Shown in pieces: positions 6,638 to 8,604 of a DNA stretch of 8,604 bases (positions are counted from its first letter, which is position 1; each line of letters begins with the position of its first letter). The stretch is from contig JABDPD010000378.1 in the NCBI GenBank assembly GCA_013042895.1, forward strand, positions 1-8,604. Reading direction: 5' to 3'. A program made the translations under genes and the position numbers. The stretch is from Boseongicola sp. GTDB taxonomy: Bacteria; Pseudomonadota; Alphaproteobacteria; Rhodobacterales; Rhodobacteraceae. The notes beneath the pieces were generated by a model. It searched no databases and was not told the DNA's origin. It saw only the letters and a program-made list of their open reading frames with translations.

Positions 6638-8527
6638 CTATTCGCCGGCGATCCGCTGCGTTGGATTGAAGCGGGTGCTGGCGGGCACGGTGAACTGACC
6701 GCGCTGGAGCTTGTGGATTTTACCCTGTCTTAGAAGCTGACCGAACGACCGCAAGCCCGCTTCGCGGCTGACTTCTAATGCCGGATCAACCCGCGCGACG
6801 CGTTTCATGATTTCGGGACGCGAGAAGTGGGGCTGACCTTCAACGAAGGCCGTATAGGCAGCTGCGGCCTCCAGAAGGTCGGGAAGTTCGTGGGCGCCCA
6901 TATTGGCGGCAAACTCGCGGAAGTTTGAGGCTTCTGCCATGGTGTCTTCGCTGACGGCGACGCGACGCGGCGTTGGATCCGGTGTCGGTTCGCTGGCGGT
7001 TTCGTCTTCGTCAACGCGTTGGGAAGATACGAGGACCAAAGGTGCCGGGCGCGCGGCCTCTTCTGCCTTTGTGACGTCAGAGAAGCTTGGGCGGCGCGTC
7101 ATCGCGCGCGTCAAATCCTGTCGGTAGGCGTTCTGGTCTTCCGCTTCCTGCTCGTCGCGCGGAATGATGCGCGACAGGATGCGGTCTGCCTTGGTAGCGG
7201 CGACTGCGGCGCGCATTTGGCTGATCACACGGCGACGGCGGATGCCGTCATCTTCGTTGAACTTCTGGTCGGTTTCCTGAAGGAGGCGACCGACGTTTCC
7301 ATTTGAGTCTGACAGAGGTTCAAGCGGTTTGGAGGGCTTGCGCTGTGTATCGGTCGCCTCGGCGATCTGGATGTCTTCGGGCTCGTCTTCCTCGTAAGCC
7401 TCATCCTCGTCGAGTTCTGCGACCGTGTCTCCTTCGGTCGCTTCCTCAGCGTTGTTTGATGTGTTCGCAACCTTGGCGGCAACATTGGCAATGGCGGCGT
7501 TTAGGGTTGCGTCGAAGTCGTCTTCGTCGTCAGAATCTTCTGTGGTGTCTTCAGTAACGTCTTCGGGGATTTCGCCGACGTCTTCAGGGATTTCGGCGTC
7601 GTCTTCCAAATCGTCATCGAAGTCATCATCGAACTCGTCGGCCGCATCGTCAGCCTGCGCCATTTCAAGCGCGTCGTCTTCAACAGCTTCAACTTCCGAT
7701 ACGTTGTCTTCTTCAGCCTCGCCTTGCTCATGGCTTTCAGCGGCGACGATGGAGGCGATCAGCGAAGTATCAGGATTTTTGCCGGCGTCCTCGCTGAGGG
7801 TCAGAGCAGAGTCTTGTTCGCCTTCCTCGATGAGTTCTTCGCTGCCCTCGACGAAATCTTCAGTAGCGTCGTCTTCATCGGCGAGGTCCGCGGTGATCTC
7901 GGCAATGGTTCTGCTGAGCGCGCGTTGGCGGAGTTCGGGTTTTTCGGTTTCGGCCCCGGCCTCGCTCTCCGGGGCGTCTTCAAAAGCCGAGTTGTCTTCC
8001 TCGGGTTCGATGGTGCGAGACACAACAGCGCGAATGCGGCGCAGTTTCTCGGCCACGCTTTCGGCGGGCATTTCGGTGTTGGCTGGTGCGGCGGAGGTGT
8101 CAACGGTCAGAACGTCCTCGGGCTCATCAGCCATGAGGTAGTCGTCGTCAAATGCGAGGGGACCGCTTTCGAGAACTTCAGCGTCATCTGCGGTGTTGTC
8201 TACCTCCACCGGCTCCTGAACTGTAGGTGCCTCCGGTGTTGATGCATCCGGAGCGGGCGTTTCTTCGGCTTCGTCCACTTGACGAAGGGCAAGACCAGAG
8301 TCCCCAACGCGGGCTTCCACGCGGCGCTGAACTTCTTTTTGGGCGATGTTCTGGAGCATTTCGACATCGGGCGTCGGAGGCTCGGCGCCGAAGTAGCGGT
8401 CATCGGCAGCGAGGTCACGGAAGTACTCAGCAATCCCGCGCATGGTGCCAAACGGGTCGTCGAACCCCTCCAGCGTACAGCTGAACGTGCCGTAAGAAAC
8501 GGTCAGTATTTTGTTCGAACCAGTCAT
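6638..8527 (-). CDS. Large acidic, mostly disordered protein of unknown function
   Basis: No characterised function is known to me. I recall similar uncharacterised proteins in Rhodobacterales, some with doubtful database names. The 629 residues divide into parts. (1) An N-terminal module, about 1-75: two likely strands (ILTVSYGTFSCTLEGF), a helix (GTMRGIAEYFRDLAADD), then RYFGAEPPTPD and another helix; it holds the only cysteine (Cys17). (2) A long low-complexity middle, about 85-400, rich in Asp, Glu, Ala, Ser and Thr; 27 of residues 296-340 are Asp or Glu. It is broken by short likely helices (AEKLRRIRAVVSRT, about 159-172; RQRALSRTIAEITADL, about 200-215; ATLNAAIANVAAKVAN, about 340-355). 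(3) A basic helical segment, about 412-453, with the run RRRR at 430-433. (4) A C-terminal module, about 530-629, with helix-rich and winged-helix-like character (HFSRPEIMKRVARV, then SFGQLLRQGKIHKLQRGQFTV). There is no signal peptide or membrane segment, so it is probably cytoplasmic. It has its own upstream region; AAGGGAG lies 13 or more bases before the ATG. Confidence 0.85.
   Translation of the reverse strand: MTGSNKILTVSYGTFSCTLEGFDDPFGTMRGIAEYFRDLAADDRYFGAEPPTPDVEMLQNIAQKEVQRRVEARVGDSGLALRQVDEAEETPAPDASTPEAPTVQEPVEVDNTADDAEVLESGPLAFDDDYLMADEPEDVLTVDTSAAPANTEMPAESVAEKLRRIRAVVSRTIEPEEDNSAFEDAPESEAGAETEKPELRQRALSRTIAEITADLADEDDATEDFVEGSEELIEEGEQDSALTLSEDAGKNPDTSLIASIVAAESHEQGEAEEDNVSEVEAVEDDALEMAQADDAADEFDDDFDDDLEDDAEIPEDVGEIPEDVTEDTTEDSDDEDDFDATLNAAIANVAAKVANTSNNAEEATEGDTVAELDEDEAYEEDEPEDIQIAEATDTQRKPSKPLEPLSDSNGNVGRLLQETDQKFNEDDGIRRRRVISQMRAAVAATKADRILSRIIPRDEQEAEDQNAYRQDLTRAMTRRPSFSDVTKAEEAARPAPLVLVSSQRVDEDETASEPTPDPTPRRVAVSEDTMAEASNFREFAANMGAHELPDLLEAAAAYTAFVEGQPHFSRPEIMKRVARVDPALEVSREAGLRSFGQLLRQGKIHKLQRGQFTVPASTRFNPTQRIAGE
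7557..7598 (-). repeat. Two 21-base tandem repeats inside the acidic gene
   Basis: Copies at 7557-7577 and 7578-7598 differ at only two positions. They keep frame and encode AEIPEDV-GEIPEDV (residues 311-324). They sit in the most acidic part of the protein and look like a recent in-frame duplication. Confidence 0.85.
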
Positions 8528-8604
8528 TTCGGGTCGCTTTCTCCCTTATCCAGCAACAATGTGTTTACCAAGAACGGGGTCGGAAATAGGGATACTCCTA
8601 AGGA

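Noticed and set aside
7425..8141. A 238-codon plus-strand open frame rich in Ser, opposite the acidic gene
   Set aside because: Its Ser runs are what the complement of Asp/Glu codons gives in this frame. It has no recognisable domain, and the minus-strand frame is longer and has family-like ends.
8596..8604. TCCTAAGGA at the window edge, with AAGGA resembling a ribosome-binding site for a plus-strand gene
   Set aside because: No start codon follows inside the window, so a divergent gene cannot be supported.

Overview
The window looks like a chromosomal segment from an alphaproteobacterium of the Rhodobacterales (Roseobacter/Paracoccus-like). The basis is GC-rich codon use, an accD-folC pair, an aminotransferase very close to what I remember of the Paracoccus denitrificans aromatic enzyme, a VPLPA-type sorting tail, and a large acidic protein of a type I recall only from this order. 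No search was run, so family names rest on visible motifs and memory.

Layout. Bases 1-130 hold no gene I can support. A minus-strand gene (131-565) encodes a small exported protein with a signal peptide, four cysteines and a VPLPA/PEP-CTERM-like tail. It diverges from a plus-strand CPBP intramembrane protease (661-1548). Next come accD (1609-2532, beta subunit of acetyl-CoA carboxylase) and folC (2625-3899, folylpolyglutamate/dihydrofolate synthase). A plus-strand cluster follows: sseA (3978-4826, 3-mercaptopyruvate sulfurtransferase), a GNAT acetyltransferase joined by an ATGA overlap (4823-5389), and a class I aromatic/aspartate aminotransferase (5401-6585). A strong inverted repeat at 6591-6620 ends this cluster. 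It probably also terminates the convergent minus-strand gene at 6638-8527, which encodes a 629-residue, mostly disordered, very acidic protein of unknown function. The last 77 bases are the upstream region of that gene.

How the genes fit together. accD and folC are housekeeping genes of fatty-acid and folate metabolism, and often adjoin in alphaproteobacteria. The sseA-GNAT-aminotransferase group has operon spacing. An aminotransferase that accepted cysteine would make 3-mercaptopyruvate, the substrate of SseA, so the group could form a cysteine-to-sulfane-sulfur route; this is inference.

Most of the window is ordinary core genome. The parts most worth a second look are the large acidic protein (terminal modules conserved in my memory, charged repeat-bearing middle), the Cys-containing VPLPA-tailed protein next to a CPBP protease, and the possible aminotransferase/sulfurtransferase pairing. 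I saw no CRISPR array, insertion sequence, rRNA, tRNA, riboswitch or defence system.
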